Shown here one piece after another: positions 47,628 through 57,582 of a stretch of 64,000 bases of DNA. The DNA is from Streptococcus sp. CSL10205-OR2 (GTDB lineage: Bacteria; Bacillota; Bacilli; Lactobacillales; Streptococcaceae), in contig NZ_JAOTIN010000008.1 of NCBI RefSeq assembly GCF_025660655.1, positions 1-64,000 on the forward strand, in the 5' to 3' direction. A program made the position numbers and the translations under genes. A model generated the notes under the pieces. It worked only from the letters and a program-made list of their open reading frames with translations, was not told the DNA's origin and searched no databases. Numbering within the stretch: position 1 is the stretch's first letter; each line of letters begins with the position of its first letter.

Positions 47628-49886
47628 TTAGCTATGCCAAATCTCATCATTATATTGTTGAATCGTTCTATCTGAAGAGAAGAATCCAGCTTTAGCAATG
47701 TTGTGAATCACTTTTTTAAGCCAGCTATCTTGATTTTCATAGTCTAAGAAAACTTTTTCTTTGATAGCAATATATTCTTTTAAATCAATTAAGGTCATAA
47801 ACCAATCTTTAGTGATAAGTTCATGATGAAGTCTTTCTAAGCGCTCTTTATTACCAAAAGAAAGTAACGCTTCACTAACAATAAAATCAACAGCTTCTTT
47901 AATGACATCATCTTGATAGTACTCATGAGCATGATAGCCAGAAGTAGCATAAAGGTCGATAATAGTGTCGCTATCTTTACCAAAGGTATAAATATTATCC
48001 ATTCCAGCTAATTCAGCAATTTCAACATTAGCGCCATCCATTGTTCCAAGGGTTAAGGCACCGTTTAGCATGAATTTCATGTTACCAGTACCTGAAGCCT
48101 CCTTAGAAGCTAGTGAAATTTGTTCAGAAATATCCGAAGCTGGAATTAATTTTTCAGCAACCGTCACATTATAGTTTTCTACTAAATGAATATTAAGGTA
48201 TAGATTTACTTCTGGATCATTATTGATTAGTTCAGACAAACTGAGAATTAAGTGAATAATGTCTTGTGCTATGGTGTAAGCTGGAGCAGCTTTACCTCCA
48301 AAAATAATTGTAATCTTACGTTTTGGTAGGTTACCTTTTTTAATATCTAGATATTTATGAATAACATATAAAGCATTCATTTGTTGACGTTTGTATTCAT
48401 GGAATCGTTTGATTTGAGTATCAATAATGGAGTTTTCGTCTAAATCAATGCCCTTATTATCTTTAAGATAGTTTTTCAAAGCCAATTTATTATTAAATTT
48501 AATCTCAGCTAATTTTTGATGAACGTTGATATCATCAGCAAAATCCAATAATTTTTCAAGTTGAGTAGCATCCTCTAGATAGCCATCGCCAATTAATTCT
48601 TTAAGATAATCAGCTAAATCTTGGTTAGCAAATTCTAACCAGCGTCTAAAGGTAATTCCATTAGTTTTATTGTTGAATTTCTCAGGATATAACTCATAGA
48701 AATCTTTTAATTCACTGTTTTTCAAGATTTCTGTGTGGAGTGCTGCAACCCCATTAACACTGTTTGAGTAGTGAATATCCATATGTGCCATATGAACACG
48801 TCCTGAGTCATCAATAATGTGAACAGAAGGGTTTGAGTAGTCTCTTTTAACAAGCTCATCCAACTGACGAATGATAGTAACAAGATGTGGTACCACTTCT
48901 TCTAGATAATCAAGCGGCCATTTTTCCAAGGCTTCTGCTAAGATGGTGTGGTTGGTATAACCCATCATGTTTTTAACGATAGCAACCGACTCTTCAAATG
49001 AAAGACCATGTTTTTCTGTTAATAAGCGAATCAATTCAGGAATAACAAGTGATGGATGTGTGTCATTGATTTGAACATAAGCATAGTCCGCCAAATCATG
49101 AAGATTACTTCCTCTTTCAATGGCTTCATCAATTAAAAGTTGAGCGGCATTAGAAACCATGAAATACTGTTGATAAATACGAAGTAATTCACCTGTTTTA
49201 TCTGAATCATCAGGATAAAGAAAGAGAGTTAAGTTCTTTTTAATATCACTTTTATCAAAGGAAATCCCTTCTTTGATTAAACCATAATCAACTGATTCAA
49301 TATCAAATAAATTGAGATAATTTTTGGTCTCTTTTTGATAACCTAAAACGTCAATACGATCTAGTTTTGATTTAAGGGTAAACTTTTTAAATGGAACTTC
49401 ATAACTAATATCCGTTGGTTGCAACCAACTATCATTTTCAATCCAAAAATTAGGTTCAGCTTCTTGTTGGTTATCTCTAAACACCTGTCTAAAGAGACCA
49501 CAATGGTAATTTAGACCAACACCCTCACCATTTAAAGATAATGTTGACATAGAGTCAACAAAACATGAGGCAAGTCTTCCTAAGCCACCATTTCCAAGTG
49601 ATGGTTCTGGTTCAACATCTTCAATTTGACTAATGGATTTACCAGCAAGTGCCAACTCTTCTTTAATATCTTTATAAATTCCTAAGTTAATTAAATTATT
49701 TGACAATAATTTTCCAATCAGAAACTCAGCAGAAATATAATAAACTTTGCGTTTTGATTGATTTTTCTCTTTTTTTGCTGCTTCTTCTTTGACATAGTCG
49801 AGTAATTGAACATAGATTTCTTCATTAGTTAACTCTTTTAATGGCTTTTTCGTTTTTTCTAAAACATAGTTAGTTAAATAAGTCAT
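47628..49886 (-). CDS. malP: Maltodextrin phosphorylase (mal operon copy)
   Basis: PLP-dependent alpha-glucan phosphorylase, 752 aa, releasing glucose-1-phosphate from imported maltodextrin. The start at 49886 (MTYLTNY) is chosen because GAGGG is well spaced from it; the ATG at 49895 is too close. It contains [15 protein letters not shown] and the PLP-lysine motif [14 protein letters not shown]. It overlaps malQ by 17 bases, and both respond to the malQ promoter with its MalR operator. Confidence 0.95.
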   Translation of the reverse strand: MTYLTNYVLEKTKKPLKELTNEEIYVQLLDYVKEEAAKKEKNQSKRKVYYISAEFLIGKLLSNNLINLGIYKDIKEELALAGKSISQIEDVEPEPSLGNGGLGRLASCFVDSMSTLSLNGEGVGLNYHCGLFRQVFRDNQQEAEPNFWIENDSWLQPTDISYEVPFKKFTLKSKLDRIDVLGYQKETKNYLNLFDIESVDYGLIKEGISFDKSDIKKNLTLFLYPDDSDKTGELLRIYQQYFMVSNAAQLLIDEAIERGSNLHDLADYAYVQINDTHPSLVIPELIRLLTEKHGLSFEESVAIVKNMMGYTNHTILAEALEKWPLDYLEEVVPHLVTIIRQLDELVKRDYSNPSVHIIDDSGRVHMAHMDIHYSNSVNGVAALHTEILKNSELKDFYELYPEKFNNKTNGITFRRWLEFANQDLADYLKELIGDGYLEDATQLEKLLDFADDINVHQKLAEIKFNNKLALKNYLKDNKGIDLDENSIIDTQIKRFHEYKRQQMNALYVIHKYLDIKKGNLPKRKITIIFGGKAAPAYTIAQDIIHLILSLSELINNDPEVNLYLNIHLVENYNVTVAEKLIPASDISEQISLASKEASGTGNMKFMLNGALTLGTMDGANVEIAELAGMDNIYTFGKDSDTIIDLYATSGYHAHEYYQDDVIKEAVDFIVSEALLSFGNKERLERLHHELITKDWFMTLIDLKEYIAIKEKVFLDYENQDSWLKKVIHNIAKAGFFSSDRTIQQYNDEIWHS

Positions 49887-51387
49887 TTTTTTCATTCCCT
49901 CTTTGATATAATGTTGTGATTTTAATTAAAAAGTCTTTCTTATCTTGCGTTAAATCTTCCTTTTTCATACGCCATTGCCAATTTCCTCCAACAGTTGACG
50001 GCATATTCATCCGAGATTCTGCATCTTTATCTAAAATATCTTGCATGGTAGCTATAACAGTATTGCTTGAAGTTGCAAAAAGGACTCGAAGCATAGCCTG
50101 ACTAACTGGCTCAATTGGTTTACGATTACTATAGGCATCAAAATAATCTTTTTGCTCAGAGCTAAGATTATCGTACCAACCATTGATAACCTCATTATCA
50201 TGGGTTCCTGTATAAGCGACACTATTTGGAATACAACGATGAGGACTATCAATACTTTTTCCTTCAATATCATAAAAACCAAATTCTAAGACCTTCATTC
50301 CTGGAAAATTAGCTTCTTGTAATAATTGTCTAGCCTTCTCATCTATATTACCCAAATCTTCTGCGATAATTGGTAATTCACCTAGAGCCTCTTTAACTGC
50401 TTTAAATAAATCAATCCCTGGTCCAGGTTGCCAACTACCATATCTTGCGATAGCTGCTTTACCATCAATTTCCCAATAATCAGAAAAACCTTTAAAGTGG
50501 TCAATTCTTAGAAAATCATATAGTTTAAAACTTTCTCTAATCCGCTCAATCCACCAAGCATAGCCTGTTTTAGCATGATTTTCCCAAGCATAAATGGGAT
50601 TACCCCAAAGTTGACCTTCTGAGCTGAAATCATCCGCTGGAACACCTGCAACAAAAAGAGGATTTCTATTATCATCTAATTTAAAGAGCTCTGGCATGGT
50701 CCATACTTCAACACTATCAGCGGAAACATATATTGGCATATCACCAATAATAGAAATATTTCTTTGATTAGCATAAGCTTTTAATTTCTGCCATTGACTA
50801 AAGAAAAAGTATTGACATACCTTGTGGTAATGAATTTCTTTAGCAAGGAGTTGACGATAGTGAGCTAAAGTTTCTTCATCGCGTTCGATGGCTTTTTGAT
50901 CATCCCATAAAGGAAGAGCTTTATTATCAAAATGCTCTTTAAGAGCCATAAATTCAGCAAAATTTGTTAACCAAGAATGATTATCTGACTCAAAACGAGC
51001 ATAGTCTTGTGTCAAGTCATAAATGGTTAAAAACTGTTCAACTGCCTTTTCAAGAATTGGTCGTCTTGTAGCAAATAAAAGATTATAATCAACAGCTTCT
51101 TCATTATTTGAAAAAACAACAGATTCATAATCTTTTTTTTGCAAAATACCATCTTGTTCCAACAAAGCAAAGTCAATAAGATGAGTATTACCAGCCATGG
51201 CAGAAAAAGATTGATAAGGAGAATCACCAAAACTCGTTGTAGTCAAAGGCAAAATTTGCCAATAGGTTTGTTTTGTTTCAACTAAAAAATCGACAAAGTC
51301 ATACGCTTCTTTGCCAAAAGTACCAATTCCAAATTGACCTGGTAAAGATGTAATGTGCATTAAAACACCACTTGCTCGTTTATCCAT
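49870..51387 (-). CDS. malQ: 4-alpha-glucanotransferase (amylomaltase)
   Basis: GH77 disproportionating enzyme, 505 aa, transferring glucans between maltodextrins and releasing glucose. The start at 51387 ([17 protein letters not shown]) is chosen over the frame limit at 51450, which lies in the promoter. It has [12 protein letters not shown] near the N-terminus, the nucleophile region [17 protein letters not shown] and TGTHDNEV. It leads the malQ-malP operon. Confidence 0.96.
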   Translation of the reverse strand: MDKRASGVLMHITSLPGQFGIGTFGKEAYDFVDFLVETKQTYWQILPLTTTSFGDSPYQSFSAMAGNTHLIDFALLEQDGILQKKDYESVVFSNNEEAVDYNLLFATRRPILEKAVEQFLTIYDLTQDYARFESDNHSWLTNFAEFMALKEHFDNKALPLWDDQKAIERDEETLAHYRQLLAKEIHYHKVCQYFFFSQWQKLKAYANQRNISIIGDMPIYVSADSVEVWTMPELFKLDDNRNPLFVAGVPADDFSSEGQLWGNPIYAWENHAKTGYAWWIERIRESFKLYDFLRIDHFKGFSDYWEIDGKAAIARYGSWQPGPGIDLFKAVKEALGELPIIAEDLGNIDEKARQLLQEANFPGMKVLEFGFYDIEGKSIDSPHRCIPNSVAYTGTHDNEVINGWYDNLSSEQKDYFDAYSNRKPIEPVSQAMLRVLFATSSNTVIATMQDILDKDAESRMNMPSTVGGNWQWRMKKEDLTQDKKDFLIKITTLYQRGNEKNDLFN

Positions 51388-51421
51388 AGCTTTTACCTCG
51401 ATTTTATTTATTGCTAATGAG

Positions 51422-51450
51422 ATTATAACGCAAACGGTTGCATAGGTCAA
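51422..51450 (-). promoter_or_regulatory. malQP promoter
   Basis: TTGACC (51445-51450), a 17-base spacer and a perfect TATAAT (51422-51427) on the minus strand. The spacer is filled by the operator. Confidence 0.9.
51430..51441. promoter_or_regulatory. MalR operator in the malQP promoter
   Basis: GCAAACGGTTGC, identical to the core of the malX operator and lying between -35 and -10. A LacI-family dyad matching known streptococcal MalR sites; CcpA could also bind. Confidence 0.85.
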
Positions 51451-51468
51451 GCTTTTTCAAAAATTTTC

Positions 51469-51498
51469 AAAAAAAAGAAGAAAGAATAAGTCTTTCTT
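51469..51498 (-). terminator. malR terminator
   Basis: AAGAAAGA pairs with TCTTTCTT around a five-base loop, followed by CTTTTTTTT. The stem starts in the stop codon. Confidence 0.8.
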
Positions 51499-52516
51499 AC
51501 AATTTATAGAGATTTCGCACACTTTCTCTTTCTTTTAAGTAAAAAGGAACTGTCTCTTTTTGATAACTAGTTTTATGATGATGCAATTTATCTAAAAGTC
51601 CTAATAGACTTGATTTCCCAAGTTGTTTAATATTGATATCAAAGGTGGTTAAATAAGGATGGATAATTTTAGAGTAAGCAGAATTGTTAAAAGAAATAAT
51701 GGAGATTTGATCTGGTACTTTAATATTGTAAAAAGATAAAAATTGAATAACACGTACTGACAACATATCATCTATAACAATTAAGGCTGTAATATTTTCA
51801 TCTTTTATTTTGGCAATAACATTATCTAGTGACAAGGGATTGTGGCGATCGAATAAAATACTGCCATAATTTTTTATTTTTAAAGATTTTGTTCTTAAAG
51901 TATAGCCAAGATAGCGCTCAGAATTAACCTTTGCTTTTTCATCATCCGTAATAAACAAAATATTTTTATGACCTTTTTCATAAAGATAATCAACTGCCGT
52001 TTTTGCCATTAATTGATTATCATTATCAATATAAGTCACTGCGTTTTCTGTTGATTCTTGTGAGCCAATAATAACAAAGGGAATATTATTTTGATTGAGA
52101 TAAAGTGTGACCGGATCATTCTTTTCGGAATACAAAACAATAAAACCGTCTACTCTTTTTTGACGATACATTAATGTGGCTTGATCTCTTAAACTTTCAA
52201 ATGAGTCACCTGTTGCAATTGAAACTGTAAAATCTTTCTTTTTTGCTTCATCATTGATAGTTGTTAAAATTTCCATGAAAAAAGGTTGACTAATGCGATC
52301 AGAGCTCGTTAAAGGTGGTAAAATAACACCAACACACTGTGTAAGACCACTTGCTAACATTTGGGCAGCAAAATTAGGAACATAGCCTAAGTCATCCATT
52401 GCTTTTTTAACTTTTTCTTTGGTTTTTAGTGATATCGATTGACTATTTTTTAAAACACGACTCACTGTCGATGGATTGACACCCGCTTTTTTGGCAACAT
52501 CTTTTATAGTAACCAT
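51497..52516 (-). CDS. malR: LacI-family maltose operon repressor
   Basis: Transcriptional repressor of 339 aa: N-terminal LacI helix-turn-helix (TIKDVAKKAGVNPSTVSRVL, residues 3-22), hinge, and periplasmic-binding-like effector domain. The start at 52516 is chosen over 52537 because GGGAGGTGG is correctly spaced and MVTIKDVAKKAG is the family N-terminus. It is divergent from malX and upstream of malQP; identical GCAAACGGTTGC dyads in both promoters are the likely targets, relieved by maltose or maltotriose. Confidence 0.93.
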   Translation of the reverse strand: MVTIKDVAKKAGVNPSTVSRVLKNSQSISLKTKEKVKKAMDDLGYVPNFAAQMLASGLTQCVGVILPPLTSSDRISQPFFMEILTTINDEAKKKDFTVSIATGDSFESLRDQATLMYRQKRVDGFIVLYSEKNDPVTLYLNQNNIPFVIIGSQESTENAVTYIDNDNQLMAKTAVDYLYEKGHKNILFITDDEKAKVNSERYLGYTLRTKSLKIKNYGSILFDRHNPLSLDNVIAKIKDENITALIVIDDMLSVRVIQFLSFYNIKVPDQISIISFNNSAYSKIIHPYLTTFDINIKQLGKSSLLGLLDKLHHHKTSYQKETVPFYLKERESVRNLYKL

Positions 52517-52560
52517 CTGTTGCCACCTCCCTTGCAAATAATATATTAATAATATTTTCT

Positions 52561-52589
52561 ATTCTACAACACATTTCTATTTAAAACAA
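52561..52589 (-). promoter_or_regulatory. malR promoter
   Basis: TTGTTT (52584-52589), 17-base spacer, TAGAAT (52561-52566). No MalR dyad is present here, so strong autoregulation is not indicated. Confidence 0.6.
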
Positions 52590-52703
52590 GCTAACACTTG
52601 TTATGAAAAAAGATTTAGATTATTAAATTTTTAATAATAATATTAACTTTTTCTAATAAAAATTATATAAGAAAAAAATTTTTAAAAAAATGAGCAAAAA
52701 CAC

Positions 52704-52732
52704 TTGACAATTTCTGCAAACGGTTGCATAAT
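52704..52732 (+). promoter_or_regulatory. malXFGK promoter
   Basis: TTGACA (52704-52709), 17-base spacer, CATAAT (52727-52732). The operator overlaps the spacer and the first -10 bases. Confidence 0.88.
52715..52728. promoter_or_regulatory. MalR operator in the malX promoter
   Basis: TGCAAACGGTTGCA, a dyad with arms TGCAA and TTGCA. It is close to, but not a full match of, the CcpA cre consensus, so dual control is possible. Confidence 0.88.
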
Positions 52733-52778
52733 AAGGTTGTAATTAAATTTATTTCATGTTCCAGGGAGGAAACACGCT

Positions 52779-54029
52779 ATGAAAAAATGGCAAAAATTAT
52801 TAATTAGTGGTGCAAGTTTAACACTTGCTAGTACTTTATTAGTCGCTTGCGGATCTAATGATAAAAAAGAAGAAGCGGCTTCATCATCAGATGACAAAAC
52901 GATTAAACTATGGGTACCAACTGACTCAAAAGACTCTTATAAAGATATTGTTGCTCAGTTTGAAAAAGATTCAGGCTATAAAGTTCAAGTCATCGAATCA
53001 GAAGATCCTAAAGCACAAGAAAAAATCAAAAAAGATGCAAGTACTGCTGCTGATGTCTTCTCACTTCCTCATGACCAACTAGGTCAATTAGTTGAATCTG
53101 GTGTTATCCAAGAAATTCCTTCAGAGTACGCTGATGAAATTGCAGCTACTGCAACTGATCAAGCCATTGCTGGTGCACAATATAATGGTAAAACATATGC
53201 CTTCCCATTTGGTATTGAATCTCAAGTACTTTTCTACAACAAAGAAAAATTATCTGAAGAAGATGTTAAGTCATATGAAACCATTACTTCAAAAGCAACA
53301 TTTGGTGAAACCTTTAAACAAATGAATGCTTATGCAACCGCTCCATTGTTTATGTCAGTCGGTGATACTTTATTCGGTGAAAATGGTGAGGATGTTGCCG
53401 GAACTAACTGGGGAAATGAAGCTGGTGTTTCTGTTCTTAAATGGATTGCTGATCAAAACAATAATTCTGGATTTGTAAACTTAGATGCAAGTAACGTCAT
53501 GTCATCATTTGGTGAAGGTACTGTTGCAGCTATTGAAACTGGTCCTTGGAACTACCAAGCAGCACAAGATGCTATTGGTGCTGATAATCTAGGTATTGCT
53601 GTTTATCCAAAAATTAATATTGGTGGACAAGAAGTTCAACAAAAAGCATTCTTGGGTGTTAAGCTTTATGCTGTAAACCAAGCACCAGCTAAAGGTGATG
53701 CTAAACGTATTGCTGCAAGCTACCAATTAGCTTCATACTTAACTAATGCCGAAAGCCAAGCAAATCAATTTGAAACTCGTACTATTATCCCAGCAAATAA
53801 AGAAGTTCAAGCTTCTGATGTTGTTCAAAATCATGATCTAGCACAAGCTGTTATCACAATGGGCTCATCAACTGATTACACAGTTGTTATGCCTAAGTTG
53901 AGCCAAATGGGTACCTTCTGGACTGAAAGTGCTGCTATTCTTAGTGATACATATAATGGTAAAATCCCAGAAAGTGACTACTTATCAAAACTTCAACAAT
54001 TTGATAAAGATCTTGCTGCTACAGAATAA
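52779..54029 (+). CDS. malX: Maltose/maltodextrin-binding lipoprotein
   Basis: Extracellular solute-binding protein (MalE family), 416 aa. It is a lipoprotein with lipobox LVAC, Cys24 being the lipid attachment site, then an acidic Ser-rich linker and a type I binding fold (IKLWVPTDS, FPFGIESQVLFYN, AAIETGPW). The start has GGGAGG. It delivers maltodextrins to MalFG. A strong terminator follows the gene, so it is likely made in excess over the permease. Confidence 0.96.
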   Translation: MKKWQKLLISGASLTLASTLLVACGSNDKKEEAASSSDDKTIKLWVPTDSKDSYKDIVAQFEKDSGYKVQVIESEDPKAQEKIKKDASTAADVFSLPHDQLGQLVESGVIQEIPSEYADEIAATATDQAIAGAQYNGKTYAFPFGIESQVLFYNKEKLSEEDVKSYETITSKATFGETFKQMNAYATAPLFMSVGDTLFGENGEDVAGTNWGNEAGVSVLKWIADQNNNSGFVNLDASNVMSSFGEGTVAAIETGPWNYQAAQDAIGADNLGIAVYPKINIGGQEVQQKAFLGVKLYAVNQAPAKGDAKRIAASYQLASYLTNAESQANQFETRTIIPANKEVQASDVVQNHDLAQAVITMGSSTDYTVVMPKLSQMGTFWTESAAILSDTYNGKIPESDYLSKLQQFDKDLAATE

Positions 54030-54044
54030 TTCATGACACGTAAC

Positions 54045-54080
54045 AAGTGAGGAGAAAACTTCTCCTCACTTCTTTTGTTT
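54045..54080 (+). terminator. Partial terminator between malX and malF
   Basis: A perfect 12-pair stem, AAGTGAGGAGAA with TTCTCCTCACTT and loop AAC, followed by CTTTTGTTT. It probably reduces but does not abolish read-through to malFGK, as no other promoter is evident. Confidence 0.85.
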
Positions 54081-54089
54081 AGAAAGAAC

Positions 54090-54133
54090 CTCTGCTAATT
54101 AAGCTTTTCAATAGGCAAGTTTAACTAGCAGAG
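54090..54133 (+). other. Long imperfect hairpin in the malX-malF gap
   Basis: CTCTGCTAATTAAGCTT can pair with AAGTTTAACTAGCAGAG (16 of 17 positions, one G-T pair) around a 10-base loop. It has no T-run, so it may be an RNA stability or processing element, for example an RNase III target. Confidence 0.6.
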
Positions 54134-54164
54134 TTTCTGATTATTATTATAAAGGAGTCTTTCT

Positions 54165-55526
54165 ATGGCTAAAGCTATCACATATGAGAACGTTTCTGTC
54201 CCTCAAGCATTTAAAGAAGGCGGCATTGACATTAAACTCTCTTTTTTGATTATGGGATTTGCCAACCTTGCTAATAAACAGTTTATCAAAGGATTGCTAT
54301 TTTTACTGAGTGAAATTTTATTTTTCATTGCTTTTTTTGTTCAAGTTATTCCTGCTTTAAGTGGTTTAATCACACTGGGAACACAGACACAAGGCATGAC
54401 GACTCAAGAAGTCGATGGTATTACTCTGCAAGTAGCCGTTGACGGTGATAATTCCATGTTAATGCTAATTTTTGGTTTAGCATCACTTATCTTTTGTCTC
54501 TTTTTTGCCTATATTTATTGGTCAAATCTAAAAAGTGCCAGAAATATCTATCTTTTGAAAAAGAATGGTCAAAAGATTCCTTCTTTTAAAGAAGATTTTG
54601 CAACACTAGCTAATGGTCGTTTCCACATGACTTTGATGGCGGTACCATTAATAGGTGTTTTACTTTTTACAATCTTACCACTTATTTATATGATTACGAT
54701 TGCTTTTACCAATTTCGATCACAACCATTTACCACCAAAATCACTCTTTGACTGGGTAGGTTTTACCAACTTCGGTAATGTCTTTAGTGGTCGAATGGCT
54801 GGTACTTTCTTCCCTGTTCTTTCTTGGACACTGATTTGGGCTGTTTTTGCCACTGCTACTAACTTTTTCTTTGGAGTGGTTTTAGCATTATTAATCAGTA
54901 CTAAAGGATTAAAATTAAAGAAGATGTGGCGGACTATTTTTGTTATAACAATTGCTGTCCCACAATTTATCTCTCTTTTAATCATGAGAAACTTACTAAA
55001 CGATGTTGGTCCTCTAAATTCTTTATTGAAAAATTTGGGATTGATTCGTGAAGGACTTCCTTTCTTATCAGATCCACTTTGGGCTAAGTTTTCAATTATC
55101 TTTGTTAATATGTGGGTAGGGATTCCCTTTACCATGTTAATTGCAACTGGAATCATCATGAATCTGCCTAGTGAACAAATTGAAGCAGCAGAGATTGATG
55201 GCGCAAGTAAGTTTCAAGTCTTTAAATCAATTACTTTCCCACAAATTTTGTTAATTATGACACCAACGCTCATTCAACAATTTGTTGGTAATATTAATAA
55301 CTTTAATGTTATCTACCTACTTACAGGTGGTGGTCCAACTAATTCACAGTTCTATCAAGCAGGAAGTACAGATCTCTTGGTAACCTGGCTATATAAATTA
55401 ACTGTCACAGCTGCTGATTATAACTTAGCATCTGTTGTAGGGATTTTAATCTTTACAATATCAGCTATTTTTAGCTTATTAGCTTACACAAGAACAGCAT
55501 CTTACAAGGAAGGAGTGGCTAAATAA
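54165..55526 (+). CDS. malF: Maltodextrin ABC transporter permease MalF
   Basis: Membrane subunit of 453 aa, with an N-terminal extension containing about three helices and then the canonical permease core with EAAEIDGASKFQVFKSITFP (the EAA loop that contacts the ATPase, about 344-363). The start has AAAGGAG. Its last base overlaps the malG start. Confidence 0.95.
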   Translation: MAKAITYENVSVPQAFKEGGIDIKLSFLIMGFANLANKQFIKGLLFLLSEILFFIAFFVQVIPALSGLITLGTQTQGMTTQEVDGITLQVAVDGDNSMLMLIFGLASLIFCLFFAYIYWSNLKSARNIYLLKKNGQKIPSFKEDFATLANGRFHMTLMAVPLIGVLLFTILPLIYMITIAFTNFDHNHLPPKSLFDWVGFTNFGNVFSGRMAGTFFPVLSWTLIWAVFATATNFFFGVVLALLISTKGLKLKKMWRTIFVITIAVPQFISLLIMRNLLNDVGPLNSLLKNLGLIREGLPFLSDPLWAKFSIIFVNMWVGIPFTMLIATGIIMNLPSEQIEAAEIDGASKFQVFKSITFPQILLIMTPTLIQQFVGNINNFNVIYLLTGGGPTNSQFYQAGSTDLLVTWLYKLTVTAADYNLASVVGILIFTISAIFSLLAYTRTASYKEGVAK

Positions 55527-56362
55527 TGAAAAATAAAAAACAACTCCGTCTAACCATGGTGTATATCACACTAATTATTCTATCAATTATTTGGTTGTTT
55601 CCGATTATCTGGGTTGTTCTCACTAGTTTTCGTGGTGAAGGGACTGCCTATGTCACCTACTTCATTCCAAAAACTTTTACTCTAGATAATTACATCAAAC
55701 TATTTACAAATAGTTCCTTCCCATTTGGACGTTGGTTCTTAAATACCTTGTTTGTTGCTTCTGCAACCTGTGTTCTTTCAACCTTTATCACAGTAGCCAT
55801 GGCATACTCACTTAGTCGAATTAAATTCAAATTTAGAAATAACTTTTTAAAACTGGCTCTTATTCTTAATATGTTCCCAGGTTTTATGAGTATGATTGCT
55901 GTCTACTATATTTTAAAGGCCCTTGGTTTAACACAAACCTTAACATCATTAATTCTGGTTTACTCAGCTGGAGCAGCTCTTACATTCTACATTGCCAAAG
56001 GATTTTTTGATACTATCCCATATTCTCTTGATGAGTCTGCTATGATTGATGGGGCAACAAGAATGGATATTTTCTTTAAAATTACCCTTCCCCTATCAAA
56101 ACCAATTATCGTTTATACTGCACTACTAGCATTTATGGGGCCTTGGATTGACTTTATCTTTGCACAAGTTATCTTAGGCGATGCAACAAGTAAATATACC
56201 GTTGCTATTGGTCTGTTTTCAATGTTACAACCAGATACCATTAATGAATGGTTCATGGCCTTTACAGCTGGTTCTGTTCTTATAGCCATTCCAATAACCC
56301 TTCTCTTCATGTTTATGCAAAAATACTATGTTGAAGGTATAACTGGTGGTTCTGTTAAGTAA
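55526..56362 (+). CDS. malG: Maltodextrin ABC transporter permease MalG
   Basis: Membrane subunit of 278 aa with six helices and the EAA-type loop DESAMIDGATRMDIFFKITL (about 170-190). It overlaps malF by one base and has GGAAGGAG upstream inside malF. Confidence 0.96.
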   Translation: MKNKKQLRLTMVYITLIILSIIWLFPIIWVVLTSFRGEGTAYVTYFIPKTFTLDNYIKLFTNSSFPFGRWFLNTLFVASATCVLSTFITVAMAYSLSRIKFKFRNNFLKLALILNMFPGFMSMIAVYYILKALGLTQTLTSLILVYSAGAALTFYIAKGFFDTIPYSLDESAMIDGATRMDIFFKITLPLSKPIIVYTALLAFMGPWIDFIFAQVILGDATSKYTVAIGLFSMLQPDTINEWFMAFTAGSVLIAIPITLLFMFMQKYYVEGITGGSVK

Positions 56363-56395
56363 GAAGCTAAATAAAATAGTGAGGAAAAAATTGTT

Positions 56396-57535
56396 ATGAC
56401 AACAGTAAAATTAAATAATATCTACAAAAAATATCCCAATAGTAAGCACTATTCTGTTGAGAATTTCAATCTCGATATTAAAGATAAGGAATTTATCGTC
56501 TTTGTCGGTCCTTCAGGATGTGGAAAATCAACAACTCTTCGTATGATTGCTGGTTTAGAAGACATTACAAAGGGCGAGCTTTATATTGATGATGAACTCA
56601 TGAATGATGCCGCTCCTAAAGATCGTGATATTGCTATGGTTTTTCAAAACTATGCTTTGTACCCCCATATGACAGTCTATGAAAATATGGCTTTTGGTCT
56701 TAAACTGCGCAAATACAAAAAAGATGATATTGACAAACGTGTGCGTGAAGCAGCTGAAGCAATCGGTTTAACCGAATTTCTTGACCGTAAACCAGCAGAT
56801 CTTTCTGGGGGACAACGTCAACGCGTTGCTATGGGGCGTGCCATTGTTCGTGACGCTAAAGTTTTCTTAATGGATGAACCTCTTTCTAACCTAGATGCTA
56901 AATTACGTGTTTCTATGCGTGCTGAAATTGCAAAAATTCACAGACGTATTGGCGCAACAACTATCTATGTCACCCATGACCAAACAGAAGCAATGACACT
57001 TGCTGATCGCATTGTTATTATGAGTGCCACTAAAAATCCTGATGGGACTGGAACAATTGGACGTGTGGAACAAATCGGTACACCTCAAGAACTCTACAGC
57101 TACCCTGCCAATCAGTTTGTTGCTGGCTTTATTGGTAGCCCTTCAATGAATTTCTTTAATGTTAAAATTGAAGGTGAAGAACTTGTTGATTCTGAAGGAG
57201 TTCGAGTAGCCATTCCTGAGGGACAAAGAAAAGCCCTAGAAGCAAAAGGATACCTTAATAAACCACTTATTTTTGGAATTCGTCCTGAAGATATTTCAAG
57301 CAATCAAATTGTTCATGAAACTTATCCAAATGCCAATGTGACAGCTGAAGTTTTAGTCTCAGAATTATTAGGTAGTGAAACCATGCTCTATGTCAAACTT
57401 GGACAAACCGAGTTTGCAGCACGTGTAGATGCTAGAGATTTCCATCAACCTGGTGAAAATGTTAATCTTACATTTAACGTGGCTAAAGGTCATTTCTTTG
57501 ATATGGAATCAAAAGAACGTATACAACTCAATTAA
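56396..57535 (+). CDS. malK: Sugar ABC transporter ATPase (MalK/MsmK type)
   Basis: CUT1-family ATPase, 379 aa: Walker A GPSGCGKST (about 39-47), signature LSGGQRQR, Walker B FLMDEPLSNLD, then the C-terminal regulatory domain shared by MalK and MsmK (GIRPEDI, about 300). In streptococci such ATPases may serve several sugar importers. Its place as last gene of malXFGK supports a maltodextrin role. The ribosome binding site is GTGAGGA. Confidence 0.93.
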   Translation: MTTVKLNNIYKKYPNSKHYSVENFNLDIKDKEFIVFVGPSGCGKSTTLRMIAGLEDITKGELYIDDELMNDAAPKDRDIAMVFQNYALYPHMTVYENMAFGLKLRKYKKDDIDKRVREAAEAIGLTEFLDRKPADLSGGQRQRVAMGRAIVRDAKVFLMDEPLSNLDAKLRVSMRAEIAKIHRRIGATTIYVTHDQTEAMTLADRIVIMSATKNPDGTGTIGRVEQIGTPQELYSYPANQFVAGFIGSPSMNFFNVKIEGEELVDSEGVRVAIPEGQRKALEAKGYLNKPLIFGIRPEDISSNQIVHETYPNANVTAEVLVSELLGSETMLYVKLGQTEFAARVDARDFHQPGENVNLTFNVAKGHFFDMESKERIQLN

Positions 57536-57536
57536 A

Positions 57537-57570
57537 AAAAAGCTATTTAGGAAATCCTAAATAGCTTTTT
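57537..57570. terminator. Bidirectional terminator between malK and murA2
   Basis: A near-perfect 16-base stem (AAAAAGCTATTTAGGA with its complement, tight loop) with A and T tracts on both sides; it serves both convergent operons. Confidence 0.88.
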
Positions 57571-57582
57571 AAAATAGTCTCA

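Noticed and set aside
51430..51441. Reading the dyads as CcpA cre sites only
   Set aside because: They miss two consensus cre positions and lie exactly in promoters flanking malR, so MalR is the better primary assignment; CcpA remains possible as a second binder.
57537..57570. Long perfect inverted repeat that might be an IS end or attachment site
   Set aside because: It sits between convergent genes with A and T tracts on both sides, fitting a bidirectional terminator; no transposase or target duplication is present.
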